Positions 31,600-43,290 of a stretch of 64,000 nucleotides of DNA are shown piece by piece. Both the position numbers and the translations under genes were made by a program. Every line of letters begins with the position of its first letter. Within the stretch, counting starts at the first letter, position 1. Origin of the DNA: Allodiplogaster sudhausi (Eukaryota; Nematoda; Chromadorea; Rhabditida; Diplogasteridae); NCBI GenBank assembly GCA_945643635.1, contig CALZFC010000349.1:2124501-2188500 (forward strand). The letters run 5' to 3'. The notes beneath the pieces are model-generated. The model was given only the letters and a program-made list of their open reading frames with translations, was not told the origin of the DNA and made no database searches.

Positions 31600-32100
31600 T
31601 ATGAATTAAGAAATAAGACAGCAATAAAAAAATAAAGCTAATTTTTATCAAAAATAGTCACTATGCGTCCCTTATCGCTTATCGGATACGGAGTTCCCCG
31701 GCGACAAGGCGTTCAGTCAGACGAGTTTATCGAGCAAGGGTTAGCCGACAAGAGAAAGAGGGACTGCAGGAAAGAGGAGAAGGGTCCTCTGGTGTCGAGG
31801 AAAGGGCTGGCTCCAAGGCGTCGTGGTCATCGAGAGGAACAAAGACGGGGTCGGTCGGAACTGGCGGAAATGAGGACGGGAAGAAGGTAAGTCAACGACC
31901 CACGACAAAACCTTCACCCGTCGTTTCGTCGGTGGAAGGACTTGCGATGGCTTGGTCTTGGTTACGTATCTTAAGTTAAAAACAACTGCGTTTAGATCAG
32001 CAGCATTGAATCAGTTAGTACTAACATCAATGATGGCTTACCCGACGAATACAATTTACAAGCATCGTTCCGCTGCTGGATTCGGCTGAAAATCTATTGT
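31600..32100 (+). repeat. dispersed repeat R2, full direct copy
   Basis: Matches 9,215-9,795 in order: AATTAAGAAATAAGACAGCA, GTCACTATGCGTCCC, CGACAAGGCGTTCAGTCAGACG, GCATTGAATCAGT, GGCTTACCCGACGAATACA. Has a deletion in the middle of the GC-rich part relative to the 9-kb copy. Confidence 0.85.
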
Positions 32101-32229
32101 CTTGTTTTTTGTTCTTCTATCCATTGCATTGCAAGGGAATAGCTCGCAATTTGTTTGGTGTGCCGACAGTGACCATCTTCGTGGCAGAGGTGGCAGCTGT
32201 TTGGGCAGAATTGAACAATCGTCTGTTGA

Positions 32230-32450
32230 AACGTTGATTGGGAATGTATTACATGCATGATGTGACGAATCGATCTTTAACCAATGTTCCAATCAGGGTT
32301 CAATACTCAGCATTGCAATAACAAGTTCACAACAATATTTTAATAACATCATGTTATGTGTAAAAAAAACTCAAAGTACGTTTTCACACATCACATAATG
32401 TCGTACAACACCAATTCTAACATATTGGAGGAACATTAATTAAGTTGATC
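32230..32450 (+). repeat. diverged copy of the inner right-arm sequence
   Basis: GAAACGTTGATTGGGAATG ... CAGGGTTCAATACTCA ... ATTGGAGGAACATTAATT aligns with 32,875-33,100 of the right arm at lower identity, in the same orientation. An older duplication existed before the large inverted one. Confidence 0.65.
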
Positions 32451-32676
32451 AGCAAAATGAGACGTAGTGACCTCTTTGAATGCAGGGTTAAGGTGAGTTG
32501 GGCGCACTTGTAAGCGGTAATCACACGGACGCAGCAACAGAGGAGCCGTCGTCCAGTAGTGCTTTGCAGATATTGCATGTTCTTTCGCAATTGGCTCCCT
32601 TGATCTTACGCGTGTACCATTTGACGTGCAGAAGCCAATCTGGTTCCAATAATAGTACTGAAATAGCCAAGAAGTG
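32451..32676. other. no gene seen
   Basis: GC-mixed spacer (about 225 bp) before the truncated R2 copy; TTGCAGATATTGCATGTTC and surrounding sequence match nothing else in the window. Confidence 0.35.
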
Positions 32677-32829
32677 AATTATGAAATAAGACAGCAACAA
32701 AAGAAATAAAAGTAATTTTAATTAACAACAGTCAATATGCGTCCCTTCTCGCATATCGCTTCCGGCGACAAGGCGTTCAGTCAGACGAGTTTATCGAGCA
32801 AGAGTTACTCGTCAAGAGAAATTCTTGCT
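32677..32829 (+). repeat. repeat R2, truncated by the right arm
   Basis: R2 left flank and the first part of the core (to TTACTCGTCAAGAGAAATTC), cut off exactly where the right arm of the inverted duplication starts. Confidence 0.75.
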
Positions 32830-33239
32830 CAATCCTGTCAGTTAGCTAATTTTCATTTACAGAGGATGTCAGTTGAGACGTTGATTGGGAATGCACATAC
32901 ATAACATGAGGAATCGCTTTTTAACGAATGTTCTACTCAGGGTTCGATACTCAACATTGAAATAACTAGTTCCCAACTATCTTTAAAAAAAACATTATGA
33001 AAAAGCCCAGATTACTTAAAAATTTCTGAGATGAACAATTTCGTACATATATGTACAACATCAATTCGAACATATCGACCATTTTGGAGGAACATTTATT
33101 GATCTGAACAGCGAAGTAATTAATAATTGCAGAGGTTAGATCAAGCCTAAGAGAGAGGCTGTCTTAAATCAGATCGGTATCATTTAACATAATGCCTCAT
33201 TTCCAAACAACTTTGGGCATTCACTAATCGGATGGGATC

Positions 33240-33475
33240 TGGCAAACAGAGCTCCACCTTGCATTTTATATACTAATCGTGGAAGCTGAATGTTTTGGTT
33301 AAACTCGTCTTCCAATGCAGCAGCTGCTCAAATTCATTATCGTTTCCAATCTCCCAACAATGGTAGCACTATTCTTCGCTGCTTTCGCTTCAAGTCAGAT
33401 ATCTTTTTTGTCACCATGCAGAGGATATTTGTTCATTGTTGAGGTGGTGGCTGAATATACAATCGAAAGGAATTT
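33240..33475 (+). repeat. dispersed repeat R4 (right arm, forward copy)
   Basis: Counterpart of 20,575-20,815, with the landmarks GAGCTCCACCTTGCATTTTA and CAGCAGCTGCTCAAATTCAT. Confidence 0.85.
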
Positions 33476-33699
33476 TCATTGAGATAATGTGAATGTATAT
33501 TTGAAGTCATATAGGGTTACTTTATTCAGCCCCAAAACCTTTTAACCAGAAAAGATGCAGCATATTTATCATCTTAAGAATAGTGAGTCACTCTATGGAT
33601 GTCAAAGACACTGTCTCACAAAAACATTTCTACTCTTGGGAGAGTGTCCATTCTCGTGCCACCAACATGCAATATTTTGACTGAGTTTTGTTTCGTCGC

Positions 33700-34368
33700 T
33701 TAATTTGAGTGAAAACCTATTTTATACTGTTGTGGCGGGTAAATTTCAAAGTGATATTTGAAACCATGGCCTTTCTTAGAATGTTCACAAGATTTGTTCT
33801 TAAGATGATAGATATTCTGCATTAAGTAGCCATAAATGAGCATAAATATACTCATTATCTCAACGACAATTCCGTTCGATTGTATATTTAGCCACCATCT
33901 CAACAGTGAACAAATATCCTCTGCATGATGCAAGAAGAAATGTGACTTGAAGCGAAAGGAGCTATGAATAGTGCTACCATTGTTGGGAGATTCGATACGA
34001 TGATGAATTTGAGCAGCTGCTGCATTGGAAGACGAATTGAACCAACGATTCCCATATAAAATGTTGGGTGGAGCTCTGTTTGTCACTTCCCATACGCTTG
34101 ACCCCTCTACCAAGTCTCCTTTCCTGTCGGAATATTTCACATTCACTTCGTGGAATGGAAGCGAGAAAATTTCCTTTCGCTCGCTGCCAGGGTAAAAAGA
34201 GACCAGTGGTTTGTAGCACATACTATTGCGATGTGATGGCAAGAAGGCCAAACATGACATATTACACGTTTTCGGGCTGCCTGCATTCGGCTTAGATTTC
34301 CAGCCGAATGCAGCCGAATGTAGACTGCCGGAAAACTTGTAATAAGTGTACCACGAGTACGACATCAT
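33700..34368 (-). repeat. 222-codon frame spanning R4 (right arm)
   Basis: Same frame as 19,683-20,351 with a single residue difference near its start (SAAFGW here, SPAFGW on the left). See that entry for interpretation. Confidence 0.4.
33875..34075 (-). repeat. dispersed repeat R4 (right arm, reverse copy)
   Basis: Reverse complement of 19,980-20,180; forms an inverted pair with 33,240-33,475. Confidence 0.85.
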
Positions 34369-34520
34369 TGATTTTGGTAAGACATCATTGGTGTTTCTTT
34401 TATAGTTATCTTCGTTCCTATTTATCTTGTGCAGATGCTGTTCATCAGACCCAGTTAATCCCGCATCTGTTGCGCCTACAGAAACAGGCTCAGGCTTAAC
34501 TCGGACTGAAGAATGGTATT

Positions 34521-35285
34521 ATGCTTGAATTGTCTCTTCACTCACCCATTCTCTCTTCACACGTCCGGAGAGCGCTGCCTTCTGGAATTAGAAAAAAAAC
34601 CATGCCCCCAACCCTTGCTAGGAAACGAATCCACCAATCATCCCCCACCGCCCCATTCCCCTTCGAAGCTGCCACCGGCAACATCTCGAAGATCGTCGCT
34701 CTATCCATCGGCAACGACACGCCCACACAGGTATGAATACTGCCATATGGCACACTCTGTCCAGCATTATTGTCTTGCTTGCTAACACGGTTGAAATGTT
34801 GTCCAAGCTTGTCCCTGCCTCTTCCTCTCTTCCATCTAACACCCTCTTTCTGTCTTCCTTCCCTGCCAATCTGTCTGCCGGCGGTATCGCGGCAGTTGAG
34901 TCAGATCAAGAGCGGAACTTGGAAGAGCGCTCTCTCGTCATTGCCGGACTGGCAGAGCCCTCCTCATCTAATCTCTCTGCCAAGCTCGCTGCCGACAAAT
35001 CTTCCGGGACCAGCCTCCTTTCCGCCGTAGATGCAGAGTTAAAACCCATGACTGTTTACCGCATGGGTAAGCCCGGTAATCACCCGCGGCTGGTGAATTT
35101 GCTGCTGCCCACTAGGGGCCATCTTCTGACATGTGCATTAGTCAGGAGATGGCCCTTCGGGCTGACCAAAGATGTAATGGTATCTACATAAGGTAGTCGA
35201 TGACGGCAGAGGAGCGCTCCCGGAGGAATGACTTGCGCAAGCAGCTCCTCCATCTCCGCAAGTCGGAACCGGGCATGTTCTTTCA
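34521..35285 (+). pseudogene. LINE ORF1-like relic (right arm)
   Basis: Plus strand. A first block (NISKIVALSIGNDTPTQ) precedes GTATGAAT. Then the 34,733-35,191 frame carries RSLVIAGLAE, MTVYRMGKPGNHPRL and LLLPTRGHLLT. LINE sequence continues to about 35,275 (MTAEERSRRNDLRKQLLHLR). Mirrors 18,770-19,530. Confidence 0.75.
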
Positions 35286-35689
35286 TAGTTATCTTATTTC
35301 CTAATTATCTTGTGCAGATGTTGTTCTTCAGACCCAGTTAATCCCGCGTCTATTGCGCCTACAGAGGAATGTCTCGATGTGCATCCAAAGTACGAGTTCT
35401 TCTTTCCTTATCATAAAATTTAATTTAATACTACCGTATTTTCCAAAATTGAAGTACCGGTGTTTCCGTTGCTCAACTGTTCCGAAAACGGTGCCACTAC
35501 TAGGAGAAGTGTTTATAGAATGTATTATGCTTGAATTGTCTCTTCACTCACCCCCTCTCTCTTCACACGTCCGGCGGCAAGAGCGCTGCCTTCTGGACTT
35601 AGAAAAAAAAAACCCATGCCCCTGCTAGGAAACGAATCTACCAATCATCCCCCACCGCCCCCTTCCCTCTTGACGCTGCCACCGGCAAC
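35286..35689. other. junction sequence in the right arm
   Basis: Mirrors 18,360-18,765. AT-rich with a CTTGAATTGTCTCTTCACTC block. A frame at 35,353-35,628 is open only by chance, being partly non-homologous between LINE copies. Confidence 0.4.
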
Positions 35690-36035
35690 ATCTCGAACAT
35701 AAGTAAGTCGATGATGGCAGAGGAGCACGCCCGGTGGAATGACTTGCGCATGCATCTCCGCAAGTCGGAACCGGGCATGGGCTGGTGCTCAACCGGGACG
35801 AGCTGTGGGTGAAGGCGGAGACCGGTGGCGTCCTCAAGACAGGGCCACCTCCGCCAACTTCCCAGTCTCCTTCGCACGACCAGCTCATGAGCACTCCCAA
35901 TGGCAATCAGGAAAACAGCTAGAGCGCGGTTCCTGCTCTGTCTCGTGTATTCTTTTCAATGCTCGTAGTCTTGTGAAAATCTATTTGATCTTCACCTTCT
36001 TCTCTCTGTCTCTCGCACTGATCTCGTTCTTATAA
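35690..36035 (+). pseudogene. LINE ORF1 end and endonuclease start (right arm)
   Basis: MMAEEHARWNDL, then RDELWVKAETGGVLKTGPPP and NQENS-stop mark the ORF1 end. About 35 bp on, ILFNARSLV followed by LALISFL marks the beginning of the endonuclease domain. In the left arm the two halves of this sequence (16,713-16,880 and 18,190-18,360) are separated by the extra tandem unit. Confidence 0.7.
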
Positions 36036-37057
36036 CTGAAACATAACGAGAAAGAGTTCCTCTCTTTCATCCACTGCTAGAGATTTGTCTTTGTTCAGAA
36101 GACGCAGATTTCGCATAGCAGCCTTAATACCCTTCTCGTTAATCACTAAAAATACATTATACATTAAGTCATTAAAATGGCTAATTTTTGCGGAGGATTC
36201 TTCAATGAAGACTGAGCCACGTCAATGATTTTTTTCTCCTCCCCTTCTTTGTCCCAGTCAAGCCTAAACACCATGTATCCTGGTTCATACACCTGGTCGA
36301 GATAACTTCCCAATGCCTTTCTACTCAATTTATTTCACAGTAAGCATTTCTCTAAATTCCCCTGTTGTCATTTTTATTTGCAGATCGCACGAGCAATAAC
36401 CAACTGGAGAACTACTCTCCCAATCTTCAACCCTTGTCGCACGCCGACGTCTAATAGGTTCACACAATGCGTCCAATCTTTTTCATTCCTAATTTCTCTT
36501 AAAAGTTAAATTTAAAATTATTACAGAAACTTTAACGCTTTCCCTTCGTTTCCGTTTCTAGAATTTCATTTATGTATATGCAATCCTCTTCAGCCATAAT
36601 TTGTTTATCATATACCAGTTTCTGGCTTCAGACTATCTCAAAAGTAAATGGTCGAGTTCTGCGACATCCCCTTATTTGTGTGGAGAAAACAGGTGACTTT
36701 CTTGCCTCCTCTCCTTCGGTATGATTTTGAACTGCCTTCTTACTGTGATATATGGATTGTAGAAAGCATTAAAACTATTAGATTTATTAGTGTGCAATCT
36801 CAAACAGGAATTAATATAGAAAGGAATTGTATTTCATTTGAGTTTGTTTAAGATTTAATTTTTATGCTCTTAATGAAAGCCCAGTGTTTGTCAAGTAGGA
36901 TAAACAACTTATCGGTCATCGTTTCGTTCCCAAGAGTTGGGAGCGTTTAGTTTAATCCTGTCAGCTCATTGTCAGTGCGGCTAGTTCAAAAATACTATTT
37001 AACCTCTCTAACATGCATCAATCTGAATATTTAAAGGATTTCTTTTCTACCACCTTT
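36036..37057. other. outer right arm, no gene
   Basis: AT-rich, mirrors 15,527-16,712. No conserved frame. Confidence 0.4.
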
Positions 37058-37744
37058 TATAATCTCAATAGACACAATTTATTACTGTTTTCAAGTATTG
37101 GATCTTTGTAATTTTTTTGGCAAAGACTGAATTTGGTCAAGCGAGCAGTTGCCAGAAAAACAGTGAGAAGTATACATAGATGGTATTACTACATCTTAAA
37201 CGTAGTTTATATTGTCTGGATAATCCTTCTCAATTGTTGGATGCATCGCAATGAATATATGTCTGACAGAAGATGCTAAATTGAAAAATTACATGTGTCG
37301 TAGCTCTAGCAATAAGACAATTTCTGTGTGAATTACTCTGTTTTATTCTTCCGAAAAACTGGTTCACTATGCTACCAACAAACATTTATTAATTAAATAC
37401 AACTACAGTAAATCTAACTGCGAATTTTTATTCATAAATATATAAAAAATGGAGCTACAAGAAAGTCCAATTGACAACTACATCTCCCCATGGGGTTCTA
37501 AATAAAAATAAAAAAATCGCTGCTCGCCATGTCGCTCAGCATGTGTGTTCTCTCTTCTGCATGTGACTCATTTGGAACTCCACGGGATTCCCTCACAGCG
37601 GTCACAGTCATTTCAATTGATGAAGGTATCGGAAATGATAAAGGCTGGTGTGGCACTTCGATTCGGAACATGCATGTTCCGCCGTGATTCGCAACTCGTT
37701 CATGAATGAGGAGTGCAAGAGGCCGTGATCTGGTTGCGATTGCC
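37058..37744. other. no gene seen
   Basis: AT-rich to 37,490, then mixed composition. The frames here run antisense to the LINE fragment that follows and are not counted. Confidence 0.35.
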
Positions 37745-37911
37745 TTAAAGATGAGATGACACACTCTTCTGCCCTCGCCCAGCTCTCTTCTGCCTCTTTT
37801 TCCTCTCCTATATGTTTTCCCGTGAAACAGACGAGGAAATTTGAGATAGGCATCAGCGTCCATGTTCCCTCCGGTTGCCATTTAAAAATTTATGTCGATG
37901 ATGTTAAGCTC

Positions 37912-37950
<39 letters not shown>
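37745..37950 (+). pseudogene. LINE reverse-transcriptase fragment ending in (TA)n
   Basis: Plus frame RKFEIGISVHVPSGCHLKIY then VDDVKLY: the palm segment with YVDD. Directly after KLY the DNA becomes a (TA)n tract (about 37,914-37,950). The first arm of the next inverted repeat abuts the tract. A sister fragment (44,390-44,580, minus) is also interrupted by TA repeats at the same codon. Confidence 0.7.
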
Positions 37951-37953
<3 letters not shown>

Positions 37954-39230
37954 CGCCGCGTCTCCATAGCTCCTGTGGGGTTTTTTTTATTCTTCATCAA
38001 CATCAAGGAAGCAACTAAAAGGTATGTTCGGCATTTTATCCTCTTTGAGTGTCCATTCTCGTGGTAAATACCAATATGCAATATTTTCACTGAATTTTTT
38101 TGGTCACTTAATTTGAGTGTAAACCCATTTTATTCTGTCGTGGCGGGCAAATTTCAATGTGCTATTTGAAGCCATGGTCTTTATTAGTATGTTCACAAGA
38201 TTTGAAGTTACTTCGAACCTGATTTATATTTCATGCGAATTGATTATTTTGAGCAAAAATCCGATTTTATACTGTCGGGGCAAATTAACATAAACGTTTT
38301 ATTTGAAGATATGATCTTTCTAAACATGTACAAAAATGTGAAGTTAATTTAAACCTAGATAGCGCTTAGATATCATCGAATCATTGCCAGCCGCTGATGT
38401 AAAATTCGCCGGGTCGAAGAATTACTTTTTCTTTTTGCAGAATCATGGGTCACCGGACAAAAGAAAGGAGCGAGAGGCGCTTGGCTTATAAAATATAGAA
38501 TTGTTTAATCTTTGCTTTACTATTTAAGTATCATTTTCACTGCATTGAACCATGATTCTCTCATATTTTATTCGCAGTGATCGGTAGTTCATCCGATTTC
38601 AGAGCTTTGACGACGGTTTGCTGCGCGTGTGGCATCTCCTCCACAGCGTGGAGAACTTTTCAACTCGGAAGGCTGCTCGCTCTGCTCTTCTCCATCTAAT
38701 TCGTCAGTTATTTGTTTACTCTTTTGTGGGCAACTTTCGTTTCGATTGAGTTTACCTTTAGTGCCGATCGCAATTTGTGACTAGAATTCATACAGCATTC
38801 TTTAATACCGAATCTAAGTTGCATACATAGGAAAGGGCGACCTGGACGGCGACACTTCTATGTTGAGTGAGGGTGGCTGCGCCACGAGTACGATCGGGGA
38901 AGACGGAAGAGAGAAACAGCCTCATGTCCGGCGCGGTGGTGAAGAAGTTTGTTCTTTTCTAATACTATTTCGCCTCTAAAACTCTCGCTTCTATTTATTT
39001 CCTCACAAACTTCCTCACCATCTTCCACACATCCCGCTTTCCTTCTGCGTTTCCTCCGTTTGCAGTGTAATCTGCCTACGTCTTCGCCTCCTCCGCTATC
39101 GTCTTCTCCGCCGCCGCCGAGACCTCCACCACCGTCGATGCCACCTACACTGCCGCCGACACCTCTGCCGTCCACATCACCAGTTACGGCAGCTACACGT
39201 CATTTCTCACTGCGCCGAGAAGAAAAGAAG
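37951..39230 (+). repeat. left arm of the second inverted repeat
   Basis: Reverse complement of 40,904-42,001 (inner coordinates sum to 80,134). The outer edge is GTTCGCCGCGTCTCCATAGC and the inner edge GCGCCGAGAAGAAAAGAAG. About 170 bp at 38,335-38,505 is absent from the other arm. The arm carries a GC-rich part (39,060-39,190) with a Pro/Ser-rich frame on the plus strand and a Gly-rich one on the minus strand; neither is identifiable. Confidence 0.92.
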
Positions 39231-40903
39231 AGTTCGCCTGGAGGAGAAGCTTGCTCGGGCAAACATACGCAAAACAATCTCTCTTGCCGGATAGGCTTCG
39301 ACTCATTCGACGAAAGTGGCTGTACTTGAGTACACCATTGAATCTCTTAAATGTGTTACCTCGTCTCTGAGGAATGCTCCTTCTGAGAGGGATGGGGAAC
39401 ACATGTTAAGGATGGTGGATTGCAGGTAATTCACTTCCGCCGTAAAGTACTGCGTTTTCCTCCTCGGTGCTCTCGGTGTCGCTCGTGGAAACATGGGGAA
39501 GGTGATGTAAACAGTTGCTGGCACGCTTGATGTGTGCCTGTCGCACGCTCCATCTGAGTCCACTCTCCGCAGCTGGAGTCGATCACTTCTCTCCATTTCT
39601 CGGATGCACAACCGTTCGGTGATCAGTGGTTTTTCTTGTGATGTCACTAGCATAACCACCCTAACTCGGGCATAAACTGCAGCAGCAGGCGCTTCAGCTG
39701 CCATCTGGGCAAGTTCTCTCTCTCGGCGTCTCGGAAGTGGTTGAAAAGTCGGCTCAGCTGGCTTTCTGCTTTAAAATAGAACGTCTTGACTCTTTCTGAA
39801 AACAGAATGTCTTGACTCGGGGCAACCAGCACACTTCTCCTCCTTTATATTGATTTAAAAAAAATACTGCTGACAATGAGTGACATTCAGCATCTTTTCA
39901 ATAAAATATTTTTTCAAACACCGACTCAGCGTTCTGGAGGTGGAAGAGAGGTGGGCCTCTCTTTCTCAAGAAGTGAGAGCTGAGGTCGTCTCTATCAACA
40001 CGGTGTTCTGTCAGCTCAACTGCGCCTCGAATCTTTACAGTGTCGTGGTCGGGGCGTTGGCGGAGTACGAGGCGACGAGAGGCATAGGGACGTGGAACTG
40101 ATGGCGCCGTCCGTGCTCGTCCTCGTGAAGGAGGTCGCCCGTTACTTCTCGGAGCGGAACGGCGGCCACTACCGTCATCACAAGCAATGAAGGACCTTCT
40201 GCAAATCCAGGGGCTTTTCTCTTACTTTTTCTTCTCTACCAGCATTCCTGGGCCAGCCCTGGGGTTGCAATTCGGAGAGACTGGACAAGCGCAATACGGT
40301 AGTTGAATCCGGGTTTGCTTTTCTCGACCGCTTCTTCAGCAATTCTTCCAACATGCGTCTCTTCCGTAGATAGGCCAAGCTTCTGTTCGTGAAGAACAAG
40401 ACACGGGAATGGATGCCGATGAAGACTTGATAAGATGGAGGAAGGGCACCCGGTGGCAGGATCAGCGGAAGGTAATGGCTAGAAACTCGCCTGGTCAATG
40501 AAATCGAGAGTGTCGGCCTCTGGACACGGGTCCGGGTCGTGTGGTGGAGACTGTCTTCAATGCCTCGGAATGAGTTGATGATAATTTTCTTTTGATAGCA
40601 TCGACTCACAACTCCGTCACCTTAATACGGCTGAGGCGAGCATATGTATATTCATCGCTCCCATCATTGCCCCTTCAGTTGTTATTATTGGAACCCCAAA
40701 TGGCTTCTGCTCCTCAAGCATTTACACCCTTGAGATCAAAAATTGCGCCAGAACGTGTAATATATGTTCCTGAGCCTACAAGCATCATCCTGACAGAAGC
40801 CACACGTTTTCGGGCATAAACATTCCCGAACTCAGGCGGTTTCAGTCAGGAAGATAGTGACTCTTGGGACACCTCCACAATTGGCGAGATATTCCCCAGC
40901 GGT
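39231..40903. other. loop between the arms of the second inverted repeat
   Basis: About 1.7 kb. A plus-strand coding-like stretch at 39,912-40,101 (EVEERWASLSQEVRAEVVSI then VVVGALAEYEATRG) shifts frame and resumes as MAPSVLVLVKEVARYFSERN to 40,188. Minus-strand frames at 39,303-39,704 and 40,178-40,609 are open but unrecognised. 40,695-40,820 is a partial R3 copy (MASAPQAFTPLRSK); 40,813-40,880 repeats 28,851-28,919. Probably host or transposon gene fragments caught between the arms. Confidence 0.35.
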
Positions 40904-42001
40904 CTTCTTTTCTTCTCGGCGCAGTGAGAAATGACGTGTAGCTGCCGTAACTGGTGATGTGGGCGGCAGAGGTGTCGGCGGCAGTGTAGGTGGCATCGAC
41001 GGTGGTGGAGGTCTCGGCGGCGGCGGAGAAGACGATAGCGGAGGAGGCGAAGACGGAGGCAGATTACACTGCAAACGGAGGAAACGCAGAAGGAAAGCGG
41101 GATGTGTGGAAGATGGTGAGGAAGTTTGTGAGGAAATAAATAGAAGCGAAAGTTTTAGAGGCGAAATAGTATTAGAAAAGAACAAACTTCTTCACCACCG
41201 CGCCGGACATGAGGCTGTTTCTCTCGTCCGTCTTCCCCGATCGTACTCGTGGCGCAGCCACCCTCACTCAACATAGAAGTGTCGCAGTCCAGGTCGCCCT
41301 TTCCTATGTATGCAACTTAGATTCGGTATTAAAGAATGCTGTATGAATTCTAGTCACAAATTGCGATCGGCACTAAAGGTAAACTCAAGCGAAACGAAAG
41401 TTGCCCACAAAAGAGTAAACAAATAACTGACGAATTAGATGGAGAAGAGCAGAGCGAGCAGCCTTCCGAGTTGAAAAGTTCTCCACGCTGTGGAGGAGAT
41501 GCCACTCGCGCAGCAAACCGTCGTCAAAGCTCTGAAATCGGATGAAGTACCGATCACTGCGAATAAAATATGAGAGAATCAATGCAGTGAAAATGATACT
41601 TAAATAGTAAAGCAAAGATTAAACAATAGAAAGATCATATCTTCAAATAAAACGTTTATGTTAATTTGCCCCGACAGTATAAAATCGGATTTTTGCTCAA
41701 AATAATCAATTCGCATGAAATATAAATCAGGTTCGAAGTAACTTCAAATCTTGTGAACATACTAATAAAGACCATGGCTTCAAATAGCACATTGAAATTT
41801 GCCCGCCACAACAGTATAAAATGGGTTTTCCACTCAAATTAAGTGACCAAAAAAATTCAGTGAAAATATTGCATATTGGTATTTACCACGAGAATGGACA
41901 CTCAAAGAGGATAAAATGCCGAACATACCTTTTATTTGCTTCCTTGATGTTGATGAAGAATATAAAAAAAAACCCACAGGAGCTATGAAGACGCGGCGAA
42001 C
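40904..42001 (-). repeat. right arm of the second inverted repeat
   Basis: Reverse complement of 37,951-39,230 without the 170-bp segment. Near-identical, so the two arms are recent or gene-converted. Confidence 0.92.
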
Positions 42002-42259
42002 ATCAGTAAATCAGAAAATGTCGTGTTAGCCCTTATCAAGCTGTTCCTGTTGTATTTATATTTTACGGTTGCACCCGGCCCAGAGTTCATTGTGTCGCAC
42101 TACGGTTACTGGGGTCTCTATATTAATATTATGAATATCGGACAAAATAATGGTGAACGGGACTGTACATATTCCAATTTTACAGCGCCATCAATAAATG
42201 ATTGTTAATTTCTTCCTATCAAATAAAGAAAGGAAATTAACTCTCAACTTATAAACACA
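42002..42259. other. no gene confirmed
   Basis: A plus frame at 42,023-42,208 (LYLYFTVAPGPEFIVSHYG) is open but has no support. Confidence 0.3.
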
Positions 42260-43290
42260 ATGAAAACATGTATGTATGTATTTCAGTGAATAGCTTGAAT
42301 AATGAACAAATATGAAGATCTGTGAACAATTAAAGGGTATTGTGAATGAAAATGCCCGATCATCGCCTCTGATATGCAGCGTTTTTTCACCTCTTTCTCT
42401 CCTTGTTTTGGTCGTGCTTTGCGATGTGGAAGAAACAAACAGCTATACAAACAGAGATAACTAGACTGTAGCTTCAGATATAATTGGAATAAACAAATGG
42501 ACAAAGTGTAATTTTTTTAAGGAAACCTTCGTCTGGAATAAACACATCATTTTCTTACTTTCGATTTTGTTTATAAGCAATAAAATGCGACTAATTTGAA
42601 ATTTTAAAATTTACTATGAAATGGTTCAATATATCTCCATGTGAAGAAATTGTTTTGAGAGACAGTGTGTCTGCCAACCTCGGAGTCACTCACTATTCGT
42701 AAGATGATAGATATTTTGCGTAAAGTAGCCATAAAGTAGCCCAAATATAATGATTATCTCAATGATAATTCCGTTCGATTGTATCTTTAGCCACCATCTC
42801 AACAGTGAACAAATATCCTCTGCATGATGACAAAAAATATATCTGACTTGAAGCGAAAGCAACTATGAATAGTGATACCATTGTTGGGAGATTGGAAACG
42901 ATAATGAATTTGAGCAGCTGCTGCATTGGAAGACGAGTTGAACCAAAAACATTCAGCTTCTACGATTCGCATATAAAATATTGGGTGGAGCTCTCTTTGT
43001 CACATCCTATACGCATGAACCCTCTGCTGAGTGCTTTCTACATCTACCAAGTCTCCTTTCCTGTCGGGATGTTTTACATTGTCTTCGTAGAATGGAAGCG
43101 AGAAATTTTCCTTTCGCTCTCTGCCAATGTAAAAAGAGATTTTAAAAACATGACATATTAAACATTTTTCAGCAATCGATCGCTGCATTCGGCTTAGATT
43201 TTCAGACGAATGCAGCGGTAGACTGCCGGAAAACGTGTAATAAGTGTACCACGGACACGACATCATTGATTTTTGGTAAGAAATTTTTGC
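42260..43290 (+). repeat. composite repeat R4/R6, 42-kb copy
   Basis: In order: GTATTGTGAATGAAAATGC, GATGTGGAAGAAACAAACAG (block R6, 42,424-42,510), reverse R4 (42,770-42,995) and the module known from 19,690-20,000 (43,020-43,280, reversed) with its CCGAATGCAG hairpin. The 52-kb copy (52,140-53,135) has the same order, so R4 and R6 are parts of one larger repeat. R6 also occurs at 45,055-45,150 (reverse), 58,653-58,738 and 63,048-63,170 (reverse). Confidence 0.75.

Larger units (their letters stand above)
32830..37057 (-). repeat. right arm of the large inverted duplication
   Basis: Reverse complement of 15,527-21,219, lacking one 1.3-kb tandem unit. The inner edge CAATCCTGTCAGTTAGC is the tip of the tandem-repeat end of the 21,185-28,801 unit; the outer edge ends CTACCACCTTTT. 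Confidence 0.95.

Noticed and set aside
37498..37881. minus-strand 127-codon frame as a gene
   Set aside because: Its first part is antisense to the LINE palm segment with YVDD; the rest has no support.
37914..37950. poly-(IY) repeat protein
   Set aside because: It is the translation of a TA microsatellite.
38858..39329. glycine-rich or proline-rich protein genes in the second inverted repeat
   Set aside because: Both strands are open over the same GC-rich repeat, and identity of the arms as DNA explains the repetition; no evidence chooses a frame.
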